Source: Pseudomonadota bacterium (GTDB lineage: Bacteria > Pseudomonadota > Gammaproteobacteria > Burkholderiales > Burkholderiaceae_E). From it: DNA of 59,355 nucleotides. Under the pieces are notes generated by a model, which saw only the letters and a program-made list of their open reading frames with translations, was not told the origin of the DNA and did no database searches. Both the position numbers and the translations under genes were made by a program. The DNA lies in assembly GCA_023388075.1 (NCBI GenBank), contig JAEWGX010000045.1, positions 1 through 59,355 on the forward strand, read 5' to 3'. Each line of letters opens with the position of its first letter. The stretch's first letter is position 1. Positions 12,156-21,974 of the stretch are shown here, one piece after another.

Positions 12156-12300
12156 CTCCAACTCCGGATCCAAGGGCGAACTGTAGGAGGACATTGTGGA
12201 CCCCGGGGCAGCGTGGTCGGCCGGTCGGATTCGCGCCGACTTGGCACAGATCAAGAAAACGCGGGTCGAGGCAGGATGGGTTCGGCTGCGACGCGCTGAC

Positions 12301-12306
12301 TATAAT
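12301..12306 (+). promoter_or_regulatory. Consensus -10 element (TATAAT) of the tRNA promoter
   Basis: A perfect TATAAT ends nine bases before the tRNA 5' end. The sequence 17-18 bases upstream (around 12277-12283) is only a weak -35, so the promoter depends largely on the -10. The placement fits direct initiation close to the mature 5' end. Confidence 0.6.
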
Positions 12307-12314
12307 GCGCTCGC

Positions 12315-12393
<79 letters not shown>

Positions 12394-12439
12394 CCGCTGA
12401 CTGGAGACTGGCCGTTGCAGGGCCGCCCCGGCAGCGGCA

Positions 12440-12695
12440 ATGCATCCCTTCAGCGAGGCGGCCGTCAAGAACGTCGAGGCCCGTCTGATATGGCGGGGCC
12501 CGTACATCCCGCCGCCGGTAATCGCGCCCCCGGGCGTCTACGTACCTTTTTCCTGGGCGCGCCTTTGGCGACCGTGTCTACCTGGCGGGGCACTGCCCGC
12601 AGGCACGGGACGGCGAACGCGGTCCGTTCGGGCGCGTCGGCGCCGAGATTACCGTCGAGGAGGCGAGTCGGGCGGCGGCCTTCGCCTCGACCTGA
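12440..12695 (+). pseudogene. Frameshifted and truncated RidA/YjgF-family gene
   Basis: The first frame from ATG 12440 reads as the start of a RidA-family protein: F-S-E-A-A-V-K-N-V-E-A-R-L, then P-P-P-V-I-A-P-P-G and V-P-F-S-W-A-R-L. Family similarity then moves one frame over at about 12564-12567 (an extra T in CTTTGG) and continues as G-D-R-V-Y-L-A-G-H-C-P-Q and V-G-A-E-I-T-V-E-E-A, ending in an early TGA at 12693-12695. The C-terminal half of the fold is not detectable afterwards. RidA-type proteins hydrolyse reactive imines or enamines; this copy should be non-functional. Confidence 0.62.
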
Positions 12696-12887
12696 TCGGC
12701 GAGGAAAGCTTGGTGTCGAGCGCGAAGTCCATCCGCTCCACTCGTGAACTCAACACAGGGCACCTCGAGGCTGCATGCCGGGTCCGTCGCTTGCAGTCGC
12801 CGCCGCGCGCCTTGGTCGATGGGTCTTTCAGACCTTCCTGAGCGCATCTGAAGACCGGGTGCATCTGTAAAAACAGGAAGGTTCTGA

Positions 12888-13724
12888 ATGAAAAGGCTCA
12901 CGAGTTCACTGTTGATCGCTCTTATACAAGGCTTCTTCTTTCATACAGCATTGGCGCAAGACGGCAGGACAGCGTTGGTACCTTTGCCTTCGGTCGACGA
13001 TTTCACCAACGGTAAGGATGGATGGGGCTTTGGAATAGGCCTCGGTATCGAGTACGAGTCCGCCTACGAAGGGTCGGACGAGTTCAATTTCGAGGTCGAG
13101 CCGGCCGGTGGGATCCAGTGGCGCAGAGGCAATGATGTTTTCTATTGGGCGGGTGAATCACTGGGCTGGCGTGGTCTTCGCGCCGATACCTGGCTGCTCG
13201 AGGCCGCTGTGGGCTTCGATGACGGCCGTAAGGAAAGTGATTCCGATGACGGTCGTCTGAATGGACTTGGCGACACCGACGAGCGGGTTGAACTGGTGCT
13301 GCAGGCACGTTTTGCTCTCGATGCCGATTGGCGCTATTGGTTGGTGGGCCGGGTTGTGACCGGACGCAATGGGCAGCTTGGCCTGTTTGGCGTGGGCCGT
13401 CGCTTCGGTGATAGGCTCGACGGATCCGGATCCGAGATCAATGCCGTTGCGGTGTTTCACAGCAGCAAGTTCGCCAACAAGGATTTCGGCGTCAACGCAC
13501 AGCAGTCGGCCGCATCCGGATTGAATCAGACCGAGTTGGGTAGCGGATTGCGCTCCCTTGGGCTCAACTACGTTTATCGCCACAACCTCTCCAGGAATTG
13601 GCAGATCTTCGGCGAGGCACTCTATGAGCGTTTCAGTAGCGACGTTCGGGATAGCCCGATTGCGCGCAGCAGCTATGAGGCCGAAGTAGGCGTCGGCTTC
13701 ATCTATCGATTCCAGATCAACTGA
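12888..13724 (+). CDS. MipA/OmpV family outer-membrane protein
   Basis: A 278-residue protein with a Sec signal peptide (M-K-R-L-T, a hydrophobic core, cleavage after A-L-A near residue 23). Alternating beta-strands follow, and the protein ends in aromatic residues (F-I-Y-R-F-Q-I-N) as expected for an outer-membrane barrel. Motifs G-L-G-I-E-Y-E-S-A-Y-E-G-S-D and a P-A-G-G-I-Q-W segment are typical of MipA/OmpV. AGGAAGG lies about seven bases before ATG 12888. The third codon positions are visibly less G/C-rich than those of most neighbours. Together with the tRNA and the relic upstream, this suggests acquired DNA. MipA proteins are described as scaffolds for murein enzymes or as porin-like; the role here is unknown. 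Confidence 0.82.
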   Translation: MKRLTSSLLIALIQGFFFHTALAQDGRTALVPLPSVDDFTNGKDGWGFGIGLGIEYESAYEGSDEFNFEVEPAGGIQWRRGNDVFYWAGESLGWRGLRADTWLLEAAVGFDDGRKESDSDDGRLNGLGDTDERVELVLQARFALDADWRYWLVGRVVTGRNGQLGLFGVGRRFGDRLDGSGSEINAVAVFHSSKFANKDFGVNAQQSAASGLNQTELGSGLRSLGLNYVYRHNLSRNWQIFGEALYERFSSDVRDSPIARSSYEAEVGVGFIYRFQIN

Positions 13725-13898
13725 CGTTCGGTCGGAGAGCTGGCTTCAGCCGGCCCCGCGGTGGGCAGGGGCCACCACGCTGCACAGGTATCTCGAATGC
13801 GCCAGTGAGTTCCCCGGAGCCCGCCTTGGGGCAAGGATCGGATTGGGTCCATGCGCTGGTTGGTCAACCCACCAAGCGATGGGTCGACCTTTGGCAAG

Positions 13899-14585
13899 TC
13901 AAAGCACTGGGAAGCCGTTCTCGTCGAACCGCATGAACCCGTAGCCCTCCTGCGATTCGAGAATCATCATCAGCTCGCTCCAGCCGAGGCAACCGGACGG
14001 CAGGGAAGGGTCGTTGTTGACCTCGTCGACCTTGGCGGCGCTGACGTAGTGAGGCTTGTCCTTGCCGCACTGTTCGACAAACGGCGTGAACGTCGGTACG
14101 AAGGGCGCCATCAAGCCGTAGGTGCGCTCTTCGTTGAATTCCGTGAAGAACTTGGTGAACGTCCACCCGCAATAGGCCACCTGGATCGCCGGTACGTAGG
14201 TGCAGCCTTCGCGGTCGATGAGCTCGAACTGGTCGATGGACGCCATGTGCTGGAGCCAAGGTTTCTCACCGTCGGGCTCGATGTCGGGGTAGGTGTCCCG
14301 GCATGCCTGCGCCGATGCCGGCAGCGGATGCCCTCCCAACTGGGCCCGTCCCACGCAGGTGACGGCCAGAAGCAGGTCGACGGGATCGCGCGTTTCCACG
14401 CCCTCCTCGTCGCCCAGCACCCAGCCGGTCTGGCCTACCACAGGGAGCGGCTCGCCCTTTGGCTCGTCGGCCTGCGGCGGGATGACAGGGTCCTGCGCTA
14501 GCGGGGGAACGACGGGGTCTTGATGGTCTTGCGGTGGCGGGTCCGAGGGCTTGAACGAAGGAGGCGGCTCCTGCGCACTTGGCAC
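13899..14585 (-). CDS. Hypothetical protein with proline-rich N-terminus
   Basis: About 228 residues, not recognised. The first 45 residues are a proline/aspartate/glutamine-rich low-complexity segment with repeated P-P-x-x-D-P-V and P-P-Q. The rest (about 50-228) looks folded and contains cysteines near 77, 94, 128, 138, 171 and 199. The GTG start at 14585 has no good ribosome-binding site, and an in-frame stop lies about 60 bases upstream, so the true N-terminus may be lost or shifted in frame. No signal peptide is visible from this start. The gene sits between the MipA gene and a metallophosphoesterase gene with no operon partner. Confidence 0.5.
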   Translation of the reverse strand: MPSAQEPPPSFKPSDPPPQDHQDPVVPPLAQDPVIPPQADEPKGEPLPVVGQTGWVLGDEEGVETRDPVDLLLAVTCVGRAQLGGHPLPASAQACRDTYPDIEPDGEKPWLQHMASIDQFELIDREGCTYVPAIQVAYCGWTFTKFFTEFNEERTYGLMAPFVPTFTPFVEQCGKDKPHYVSAAKVDEVNNDPSLPSGCLGWSELMMILESQEGYGFMRFDENGFPVL

Positions 14586-14708
14586 CGTTATCCGGACGGG
14601 GGCTGCAGGTGGGCGGCGGTGTCGTGCAGGGTAGCGTGATCCAGTTCACGAAAGCACCCTGCCGAGAGCAAGCCATCGATCCCGTGATCGTCCGGGGACG
14701 TCGACGCC

Positions 14709-15881
14709 CTATCCGCGCACCAACCTGATCAGCGTGATCTCCGACGGCGCGCCCAGCCGCATCGGCGGCCCCCAGTAGCCCGTGCCGCGGCTGGTGTAGA
14801 CCCACATCGAGCGCAATCGGGCCAGGCCGGCCGTGTAGGGCTGCTGGAGCCTGACGAAGAAGTTCCAGGGCAGGAACTGTCCGCCGTGGGTATGGCCCGA
14901 GAGCTGCAAGTCGAAGCCGGCCTCTGCGGCCGCAGCCGCGCTCCTCGGCTGATGCGCCAGCAGGACCTTCACGCTGCCGTCAGGCGCGCCACGTAGGGCG
15001 GCGGCCGGGTCGCTGCGATGCGCCTCGCTGAAATGATGTCCGGAGAAATCGGTGACCCCTGCCATGACAAGCTTGGCGCCGCCGTGGTTGATCACGACGT
15101 GCTGATTGAGCAGGATCTGGAATCCGAGCCGCCGGAACTCGGCAAGCCACGGGCCGGCGCCGCTGTAGTACTCGTGGTTGCCTGTGACGAAGAACGTGCC
15201 GAACTTCGACTGCAAGCGGGCGAGTGGCGCAACGTCCTTCGCGAGGTCCGGAACCGTGCCGTCCACCAGGTCGCCCGTGATGGCGACGACGTCCGGCTGC
15301 AGGCGATTCACTCGCTCGACGATGGCTTCGACATAGTCTCGACCGATCGTGTTGCCGACATGGATGTCGCTGATCTGCGCGATGGTGAACCCTGCCAGCG
15401 AGCCCGCCAGTCCGGCGATCGGGATATCGACTCGCCGGACTGCCGCCGTTCGTCTTGCACCGATCCAGCCAGCGGACGCTGCCGACAACGCAAGAATCGG
15501 GACAGCCAATGCGCTGTACTCGCGCAGCCTCCCGGCATCCGGCCATACCGCCGGCCATCCCGGCTGCGCCCACGCAGTCGGGACGATCCAGGCCGCCAAC
15601 TGGCTCAGTACCAGGACACCATCACGCAACAGGGTGAACACCAGCAGGCTCGAGGCCAGGCCGACCATCAGGAAGCCGGTCGCCTTCAGCCGCTGGCCGT
15701 GGACGGAGAGCGCTCGTCCCCTGCGTCGCAACAGGAGCAGTGCCCCGGGGATCGAGACCGCCGAGAGCGCCAGAAGCCCGCCTACGGTCAACTGTACGAC
15801 GGGCCAGGCGCCAAGGTCCGGCACGACCCGGAAGGCGACGTAAGCGTGCAGCGTCAGCAGGATCGAGACGATGTAGGTCAT
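14709..15881 (-). CDS. Membrane-anchored metallophosphoesterase (YkuE/YaeI-like)
   Basis: A 390-residue protein. Four likely membrane segments lie in the first 150 residues, followed by a calcineurin-like phosphoesterase domain (about 165-385). The five metal motifs are present: D-I-H near 172, G-D-L-V-D-G near 203, G-N-H-E near 233, a conserved H in L-A-H-Q-P near 312, and G-H-T-H-G near 331. Family members hydrolyse phosphodiesters or lipid pyrophosphates; the substrate here is unknown. The gene is in the same direction as the transporter genes upstream but separated from them by about 160 bases, so it is probably a separate unit. Confidence 0.87.
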   Translation of the reverse strand: MTYIVSILLTLHAYVAFRVVPDLGAWPVVQLTVGGLLALSAVSIPGALLLLRRRGRALSVHGQRLKATGFLMVGLASSLLVFTLLRDGVLVLSQLAAWIVPTAWAQPGWPAVWPDAGRLREYSALAVPILALSAASAGWIGARRTAAVRRVDIPIAGLAGSLAGFTIAQISDIHVGNTIGRDYVEAIVERVNRLQPDVVAITGDLVDGTVPDLAKDVAPLARLQSKFGTFFVTGNHEYYSGAGPWLAEFRRLGFQILLNQHVVINHGGAKLVMAGVTDFSGHHFSEAHRSDPAAALRGAPDGSVKVLLAHQPRSAAAAAEAGFDLQLSGHTHGGQFLPWNFFVRLQQPYTAGLARLRSMWVYTSRGTGYWGPPMRLGAPSEITLIRLVRG

Positions 15882-16042
15882 TCGAGGAACCGACGTGGGA
15901 GTAGCGCGGTGGCCGCAAGCACGACGGTACGCCGAAGGTGGTGGTCGATCGGGTCGAAGTCAATAGTGGTGTCGTTGGTTTCCGGCGCAGGGCGAGGACA
16001 AGTCGTCGTCATGCGGCAAGACGCTCCGATTCCGGGCGCACT

Positions 16043-16759
16043 CTACACCGCGCAATACCGCTGCTGGATCTCCTCGTCCGCCAGCAGCTCCGCCGCCAGC
16101 CCCGAGTGCACGATCCTCCCCTGGTCGATCACGTACGCCCGGTCCGAGATCGTCAACGCCCGCTCCACGTTCTGCTCCACCAGCAGCAGGGTGGTCCCCT
16201 GCGCCTTCATCCGCAGGAACAGCGCGAACATCTCCTCCACCAGCAGCGGCATGATGCCTTCGCTGGGCTCGTCGAGCAGGATCATCCGGGGCCGGGCGAC
16301 CATCGCGCGCGCGATGGCCAGCATCTGCTGCTCGCCGCCGGAGAGCGACGTGCCTTCCTGGTCGAGCCGCTCCTTGAGCCGGGGAAAGGTTTCCGCGATC
16401 TCCTCGACCCTGGCCGCCAGGTCGTGGCGGCCGGTGCCGGCGAGCAGGCCGAGCTGGAGATTCTCGCGCACGGTCAGCGTGCTCACGATGCGCCGGTCCT
16501 CGGGCACGTAGGCGAGGCCGTGGTGATAGCGCGCGTGGGCGGGGCCATCCAGGATCTCGCGTCCCTGGAACCGCACCTTGCCGGCCCGCTTGGCAACCAG
16601 GCCCATGATCGCGCGCAGCGTGGTGGTCTTGCCGGCGCCGTTGCGGCCGAGCAGGGTGACGATCTCGCCGGGGGCCACCTGGAACGACAGGCCCTGGATC
16701 ACGTGGCTGTGGTCGTACCACGCATGGAGGTCCTGCACGTCGAGCATCGGCGCTTCCAC
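16043..16759 (-). CDS. livF: Branched-chain-type ABC transporter ATP-binding protein (LivF-like)
   Basis: A 238-residue ATPase with Walker A G-R-N-G-A-G-K-T (about 38-45), signature L-S-G-G-E-Q-Q near 139 and Walker B M-I-L-L-D-E-P near 160. The start is GTG 16759, five bases after the livG stop, with AGGGG upstream. It is the last gene of the livKHMGF-type set. Subunits of this class import branched amino acids, amides, or aromatic and aliphatic acids. The catabolic neighbours point to an aromatic or heterocyclic substrate, which is inference. Confidence 0.9.
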   Translation of the reverse strand: MEAPMLDVQDLHAWYDHSHVIQGLSFQVAPGEIVTLLGRNGAGKTTTLRAIMGLVAKRAGKVRFQGREILDGPAHARYHHGLAYVPEDRRIVSTLTVRENLQLGLLAGTGRHDLAARVEEIAETFPRLKERLDQEGTSLSGGEQQMLAIARAMVARPRMILLDEPSEGIMPLLVEEMFALFLRMKAQGTTLLLVEQNVERALTISDRAYVIDQGRIVHSGLAAELLADEEIQQRYCAV

Positions 16760-16764
16760 GTTGG

Positions 16765-17576
<812 letters not shown>

Positions 17577-17580
<4 letters not shown>

Positions 17581-18548
17581 CGCCGGGCCTCCCAACGCTC
17601 CAGCCAGTTCATCAGCGATCCCCAGATGCCGCGCGGGAAGAAGAGCACGAAGAACATGAAGATCCCCCCGACGACCGCCATCCAGTAGCGGGTGGCGTTG
17701 GTCACGATGTCCTCGAGGTAGAGGAACACCGCCGCGCCGACGAACGGCCCGAAGAAGGTCCCCATGCCGCCCAGCAGGCTCATCATCACCACCTGGCCCG
17801 ACTGCAGGTAATGCAGGGAATCGATCGGCACGATCGACAGGTGCAGCGCGCGCAGCGTGCCCGCCAGCCCGCAGATGCCCGCCGACAGCACGAACGCCAG
17901 CCACTTGCTGCGGGCGACGTCGTAGCCGCAGGCGGCGGCCCGCTTCTCGTTCTCGCGGATGGTCTCGATCACCGCGCCGAACGGCGAGTCCAGGATCCGG
18001 GAGACGAACCAGAGCGCCAGCACCACGATCAGGGCCATGATGTAGTACTTGGTGATCGGATCGAAGAAGTCGAGCCGCCAGCCGAACAGGTCGATCGGCT
18101 CGAGCCGGATGCCGCGCAGGCCGTTCTCGCCGCCGGTCCAGGCCTCCGCCTTGTAGAACAGGTAATAGACGATCTGGCCGAGCGCGAGGGTCACCATGGC
18201 GAAGTAGATGCCTCGGGTGCGGATGGCCAGGAAGCCGATGATGGCGCCGGCGGCCGTTGCCGCCGCGACGCCCACCAGGATGGCCAGCCACCAGCTCAGG
18301 CCCCCATGCACGATGCTCATGCCGGCGAGGTAACTGCCGACGCCGAGAAACGCCGCATGGCCGAACGACAACAGGCCGGTGTAGCCGAGCAGCAGGTTGA
18401 AGCCGACGGCAAAGAGGCCGTAGATGAGGATGTTGACGGCAAGCGCCTCGTACGGCAGGAGCCAGGGCATCAGCACGAGGAAGCCGGCGGCCAGCGGGAC
18501 GCGGTGCCGGCGTCCCCAGGCGAGCAGTGACGGGTTGTCGGCGCGCAT
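17577..18548 (-). CDS. livM: Branched-chain-type ABC transporter permease (LivM-like)
   Basis: A 323-residue inner-membrane permease with about nine hydrophobic segments. The LivM signature G-L-L-S-F-G-H-A-A-F-L-G lies near residues 57-68, and there is a cytoplasmic loop with I-R-E-N-E-K-R-A-A near 200. It starts right after the livH stop (no spacer) and its stop overlaps livG. It pairs with LivH as the heterodimeric channel. Confidence 0.9.
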
Positions 18549-19433
18549 TCAGCTCATCAGCCCGGCGCGACCGAAGAATCCCTGCGGGCGAACCAGCAGC
18601 ACCACGGCCATCAGCACATAGATCGACATCTCCGCGAGCGTCGGCGCGATCAGCGACGTCATGCTGAAGACGATGCCGACCAGCAGGCCCGCGATCACCG
18701 CGCCGGGCAGCGACCCCATGCCGCCGACCACCGTCACCACGAACGACTCGGCGAGGATGGGTATGCCCATCTCCGGAGTGACCGCGCGGGTCGGCGCCGC
18801 CAGCACGCCGGAGATGCCGGCGATGGCGGTGCCGAGCCCGAACACGAGCCACCAGGTTCTCGCCACGTCGATGCCGAGCACGCGCACGATCTCGGGGTCA
18901 CGGGCGCCCGCGCGGATGATGAGGCCGAAGCGCGTCTTCTCGATGAAGAGCCACAGCGCCAGGATGATCGCGGCGGTGATGCCGATCAGGAAGAGGCGAT
19001 AGGTCGGGAAGTGGCCGAAGCCGAGGTTGGTCGCGCCGCGCAGCGCCGCCGGGGTGCTGCTCGGCACGCCCTCGATGCCGAACAGGAAGCGGATCGCGTC
19101 GATCAGGACGTAGCCCAGCCCGAAGGTGAGCAGCAGCGGGTAGTCGATGCCGCGGCCGTAGAGCGGGCGCACCAGCACGCGTTCGGTGGCGAGTCCGAGG
19201 GCGCCCACCACCAGCGGCACCAGCAGCAGGCTGAACCAGAAGCTCCCGGTGAGGCCCAGGAAGTACACCCCGAGGAAGGCGCCGACCATGAAGAAGGCGC
19301 CATGCGCGAAGTTCACGATGGTGAGCATGCCGAAGATGAGCGACAGGCCGATGGCGAGCAGCGCGTAGATGGAGCCCAGCGCGATGCCCGTCACCGCCTG
19401 CAGCATCAGCAGCTGTGGGGTGATGCCTTCCAT
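18549..19433 (-). CDS. livH: Branched-chain-type ABC transporter permease (LivH-like)
   Basis: A 294-residue inner-membrane permease with eight or so hydrophobic segments. The LivH signature G-S-I-Y-A-L-L-A-I-G-L-S-L-I-F-G lies near residues 20-35, with N-F-A-H-G-A-F-F-M near 42. It lies 24 bases downstream of the binding-protein gene and abuts livM. Confidence 0.9.
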   Translation of the reverse strand: MEGITPQLLMLQAVTGIALGSIYALLAIGLSLIFGMLTIVNFAHGAFFMVGAFLGVYFLGLTGSFWFSLLLVPLVVGALGLATERVLVRPLYGRGIDYPLLLTFGLGYVLIDAIRFLFGIEGVPSSTPAALRGATNLGFGHFPTYRLFLIGITAAIILALWLFIEKTRFGLIIRAGARDPEIVRVLGIDVARTWWLVFGLGTAIAGISGVLAAPTRAVTPEMGIPILAESFVVTVVGGMGSLPGAVIAGLLVGIVFSMTSLIAPTLAEMSIYVLMAVVLLVRPQGFFGRAGLMS

Positions 19434-19457
19434 GGCCGTCCGGATCCCTCGGTCGTC

Positions 19458-20684
19458 TCAGGCCTTGTGGCCCAGCTCTCCGCACGATCGCAGCAGGCCT
19501 TCGTCCGGCGCCTCCGTCGACAGGACGCTGAAGACGTCGTACTTGTCCTTCATGTTCTTCGACTTCGACTCGACCAGGATGACCGACTGCACCGACTGGT
19601 GGTCGCACTTGCGGTAGTGCTGCGGGCCCTTGTACCAGTCGTACTTCATCATCTCCATGGCGGCGCTGAGCTTCATCGAGTCGGTCGACTTGGCGTCCAC
19701 GATCCCCTGCAGGACGCTGCGCACGCCGGCGTAGCCGAGGGCGCCGTAGTCCGACGGCACCGTGCCGTTGTAGGCCTTGCGGAACTTGTCGTTGAAGGTC
19801 TTGGCCGACGGCACCTGGTCCTCGATGCCCCAGTAGTAGGAAGTCCCGCCCATGATCCCGTCGAACGCATCGGCGCCGCCGGTGAGCCGTGCGGTGTAGA
19901 GCAGCACCGGCGTGATGATCTTGGTGCTTTCCTTGAGGCCGAAGTCGGTTGCCTGCTTGGCGGCATTCACCAGGTCGCGTCCGAAGTTGCACAGCACCAG
20001 GATGTCCGGCTTGAGCGCCTGGATGCGCGGCAGGAAGGCGGAGTAGTCGGCGGTGCCGAGCGGATGCCGGATGTCCGCCACCGTCTGCACCCCGAGCGGC
20101 TTGCCGGCCCGCTCGAAGCCGCGCACCATCTCGTGGCCGTAGGCATAGTCGGCCGTCAGGTAGGCGATGCGCTTGCCGAACTTGCCGAACGCATAGCGGG
20201 CGACGGCTCCGGAGGTGATGTGCGGGTTGAGCGCCTCGTGGAAGGTGAAGGGGCTCCAGTCCTTGACCTCGTTGATCGCGTCGGACTGGCTGATGGAGTT
20301 GAAGAGGATCTTGCGATCGCGGCAGACCGCGTTGATGGTGAGCTGCGTTGCCGCGGAGAGCGAGCCGACGACGCAGTGGACCTTGTCGTTCTCGATCAGC
20401 TCCAACGTGCGGGTGGCGGCCTCGCCGGGATTGAGCTTGGTGTCGCGCACCAGCAGCTCGGCCTTGCGGCCGTCGTAGCCGCCGGCATCGTTGAACTCCT
20501 TGACCGCCAGCTCCGCGGCACGGACCTGGTCCTGGGCTTCGGAGGAGAAAGGCCCGGTCAGCGGAACCGGAAAGCCGATCCGTAGCGGCCCTTCCTGGGC
20601 CCGGACGATGTTGAACAGGGGAAGGCCGGCCGCGGCGGTACCGCCGACCAGCAGCTTTCTGCGAAGGCTGGAACTTCTTGTCAT
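19458..20684 (-). CDS. Liv-type periplasmic substrate-binding protein
   Basis: A 408-residue type I periplasmic binding protein (Peripla_BP_6 class). The signal region has R-R-K-L-L-V-G-G followed by a hydrophobic stretch and V-R-A-Q, suggesting Tat- or Sec-dependent export with cleavage near residue 29. The mature protein starts G-P-L-R-I-G-F-P-V-P-L-T-G-P-F, as in the family. GAGGAG lies seven bases before ATG 20684; a longer in-frame reading has no good start. It follows the monooxygenase gene by 42 bases, so uptake and degradation genes probably share a transcript. The ligand is unknown; the context suggests the compound attacked by the island's oxidoreductases. Confidence 0.87.
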   Translation of the reverse strand: MTRSSSLRRKLLVGGTAAAGLPLFNIVRAQEGPLRIGFPVPLTGPFSSEAQDQVRAAELAVKEFNDAGGYDGRKAELLVRDTKLNPGEAATRTLELIENDKVHCVVGSLSAATQLTINAVCRDRKILFNSISQSDAINEVKDWSPFTFHEALNPHITSGAVARYAFGKFGKRIAYLTADYAYGHEMVRGFERAGKPLGVQTVADIRHPLGTADYSAFLPRIQALKPDILVLCNFGRDLVNAAKQATDFGLKESTKIITPVLLYTARLTGGADAFDGIMGGTSYYWGIEDQVPSAKTFNDKFRKAYNGTVPSDYGALGYAGVRSVLQGIVDAKSTDSMKLSAAMEMMKYDWYKGPQHYRKCDHQSVQSVILVESKSKNMKDKYDVFSVLSTEAPDEGLLRSCGELGHKA

Positions 20685-20726
20685 GTCGGTCTCCTCGATG
20701 TCGAAACGTTGTCGACGGGTTGCCAA

Positions 20727-21974
20727 TCAGCCGGTCATGTACCGGATCCCACTGAGCCGCGAACGCGCTTCTGCCTGCAAGGCGAGGTCGATGGCCGTCT
20801 CCTCCATGACCTTCTGCGGGGTGCGCGACGCCCCTGCATGCCTGCCTTCGAGATAGGCGCCGAGCTCCCGGCCCCGCGCCACGATGTCCGCGCCGGCCGT
20901 GAGCCGGCTCGCTTCGTATGCCGCCAGCGCCGCCGGCGTCGTCCCCAGCCGCGCCAGCGCCAGCGCCAGCGCCATGGCATCCTCGCCCGCCTTGGTCACG
21001 CCCATGCCGACGTGCGGACGGGCGGTGAAGGCGGCGTCGCCCAGGAGCGCCACCCGGCCGAAGGCGAGCGCCGGCGACTCGAGGTCCTGGATCGGCTGCA
21101 GGAACGGCTGCGGCGTCTTCTGCAGGATCTCCGCGAACTGCGGCGCGAGCAGGTCCTGCGCGGCCTGCCGCACGGCGGCAAGCTCCCTCCAATGGACCTT
21201 CTGCGGCGCGATGCCGCCCTCGTGGCAGGTGCCGTCGGCATCGGTGAGCAGGCGGCGCAGCTCCGGGCCCGGCGCCGGCCGGTACCACACGAAGTTGTAG
21301 CAGCGCTGCCCGATGCCGGTCGCATCGTTGGGCCCCGCCACCGGGTAGCCGAGCATCTGCTCGTGCGGCGGCAGGCCGAATCCGAAGTGCTCGAACAACG
21401 TGCGCAGCGTGAAGGCGGAGAGGCTCGCCTCGTCGCAGATGCCGCGCCATGCGACATAGCCGGCGTAGCGAGGCTGGGCGTCGGGCGCGAGGGCCTGGCG
21501 CAGGCCCGAGCGGATGCCGTCGGCCGCGACCAGCAGCGAGGCGCGGTGCGTCCTGCCGTTGGCGCAGGCCACGGTGACGCCGTCGGCGTCCTGTTCGACG
21601 CCGGTCACCGCTTCGCCGAGCAGGTGGCGATCGGCCGGCACTGCCCGCAGCAGCAGGCTGTAGAGCCTTCCCCAGGAGGTGAGGACCTGGTCGTAGTCCC
21701 GGCGCGCGACCACCGCGCCGTCCGGCCCGAGCACCACCCGGCCCGGGACCCTGACACCCAGCGTGTCGTCGATCGGCACACCGCAGGCACGCAGCGCCTG
21801 GACCAGGCGCGAGTGGGTCACTATGCCCGCGCCTCTGCCGTGCAGGGGCACCGGCGAGCGCTCCAGCACCCTGACGTCGATGCCCTGGCGATGCAGCATG
21901 GCGGCCGCCATCAGGCCGCCGAGCGAGCCGCCGGCGACCAGGACCTGCGCGGGGCTCGCTTCAGTGGGCTGCAA
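20727..21974 (-). CDS. FAD-dependent aromatic hydroxylase, 2,6-dihydroxypyridine 3-monooxygenase-like
   Basis: A 415-residue group A flavoprotein monooxygenase. It has the dinucleotide fold A-G-G-S-L-G-G-L near residues 14-21, a V-A-A-D-G-I-R-S motif near 150 and the second FAD motif G-D-A-A-F-T-A-R-P-H near 312. The N-terminus (G-G-S-L-G-G-L-M-A-A-A-M-L, then R-G-A-G-I-V) resembles dihydroxypyridine hydroxylases of nicotine catabolism rather than phenol or salicylate hydroxylases. It starts at TTG 21974 and overlaps the end of the VOC gene by 14 bases. The likely reaction is NAD(P)H-dependent ring hydroxylation of a hydroxylated N-heterocycle. The exact substrate is inferred from resemblance and from the divergent molybdenum hydroxylase. 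Confidence 0.8.
   Translation of the reverse strand: MQPTEASPAQVLVAGGSLGGLMAAAMLHRQGIDVRVLERSPVPLHGRGAGIVTHSRLVQALRACGVPIDDTLGVRVPGRVVLGPDGAVVARRDYDQVLTSWGRLYSLLLRAVPADRHLLGEAVTGVEQDADGVTVACANGRTHRASLLVAADGIRSGLRQALAPDAQPRYAGYVAWRGICDEASLSAFTLRTLFEHFGFGLPPHEQMLGYPVAGPNDATGIGQRCYNFVWYRPAPGPELRRLLTDADGTCHEGGIAPQKVHWRELAAVRQAAQDLLAPQFAEILQKTPQPFLQPIQDLESPALAFGRVALLGDAAFTARPHVGMGVTKAGEDAMALALALARLGTTPAALAAYEASRLTAGADIVARGRELGAYLEGRHAGASRTPQKVMEETAIDLALQAEARSRLSGIRYMTG

Noticed and set aside
10986..12299. A 437-codon open frame on the plus strand
   Set aside because: It runs antisense through the FmdE-like gene, has the composition of a high-GC shadow frame and shows no family motif.
12440..12841. 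An intact 133-residue gene downstream of the tRNA
   Set aside because: Only its first 42 residues resemble RidA; the similarity then continues in another frame, so the frame is a relic rather than a gene.
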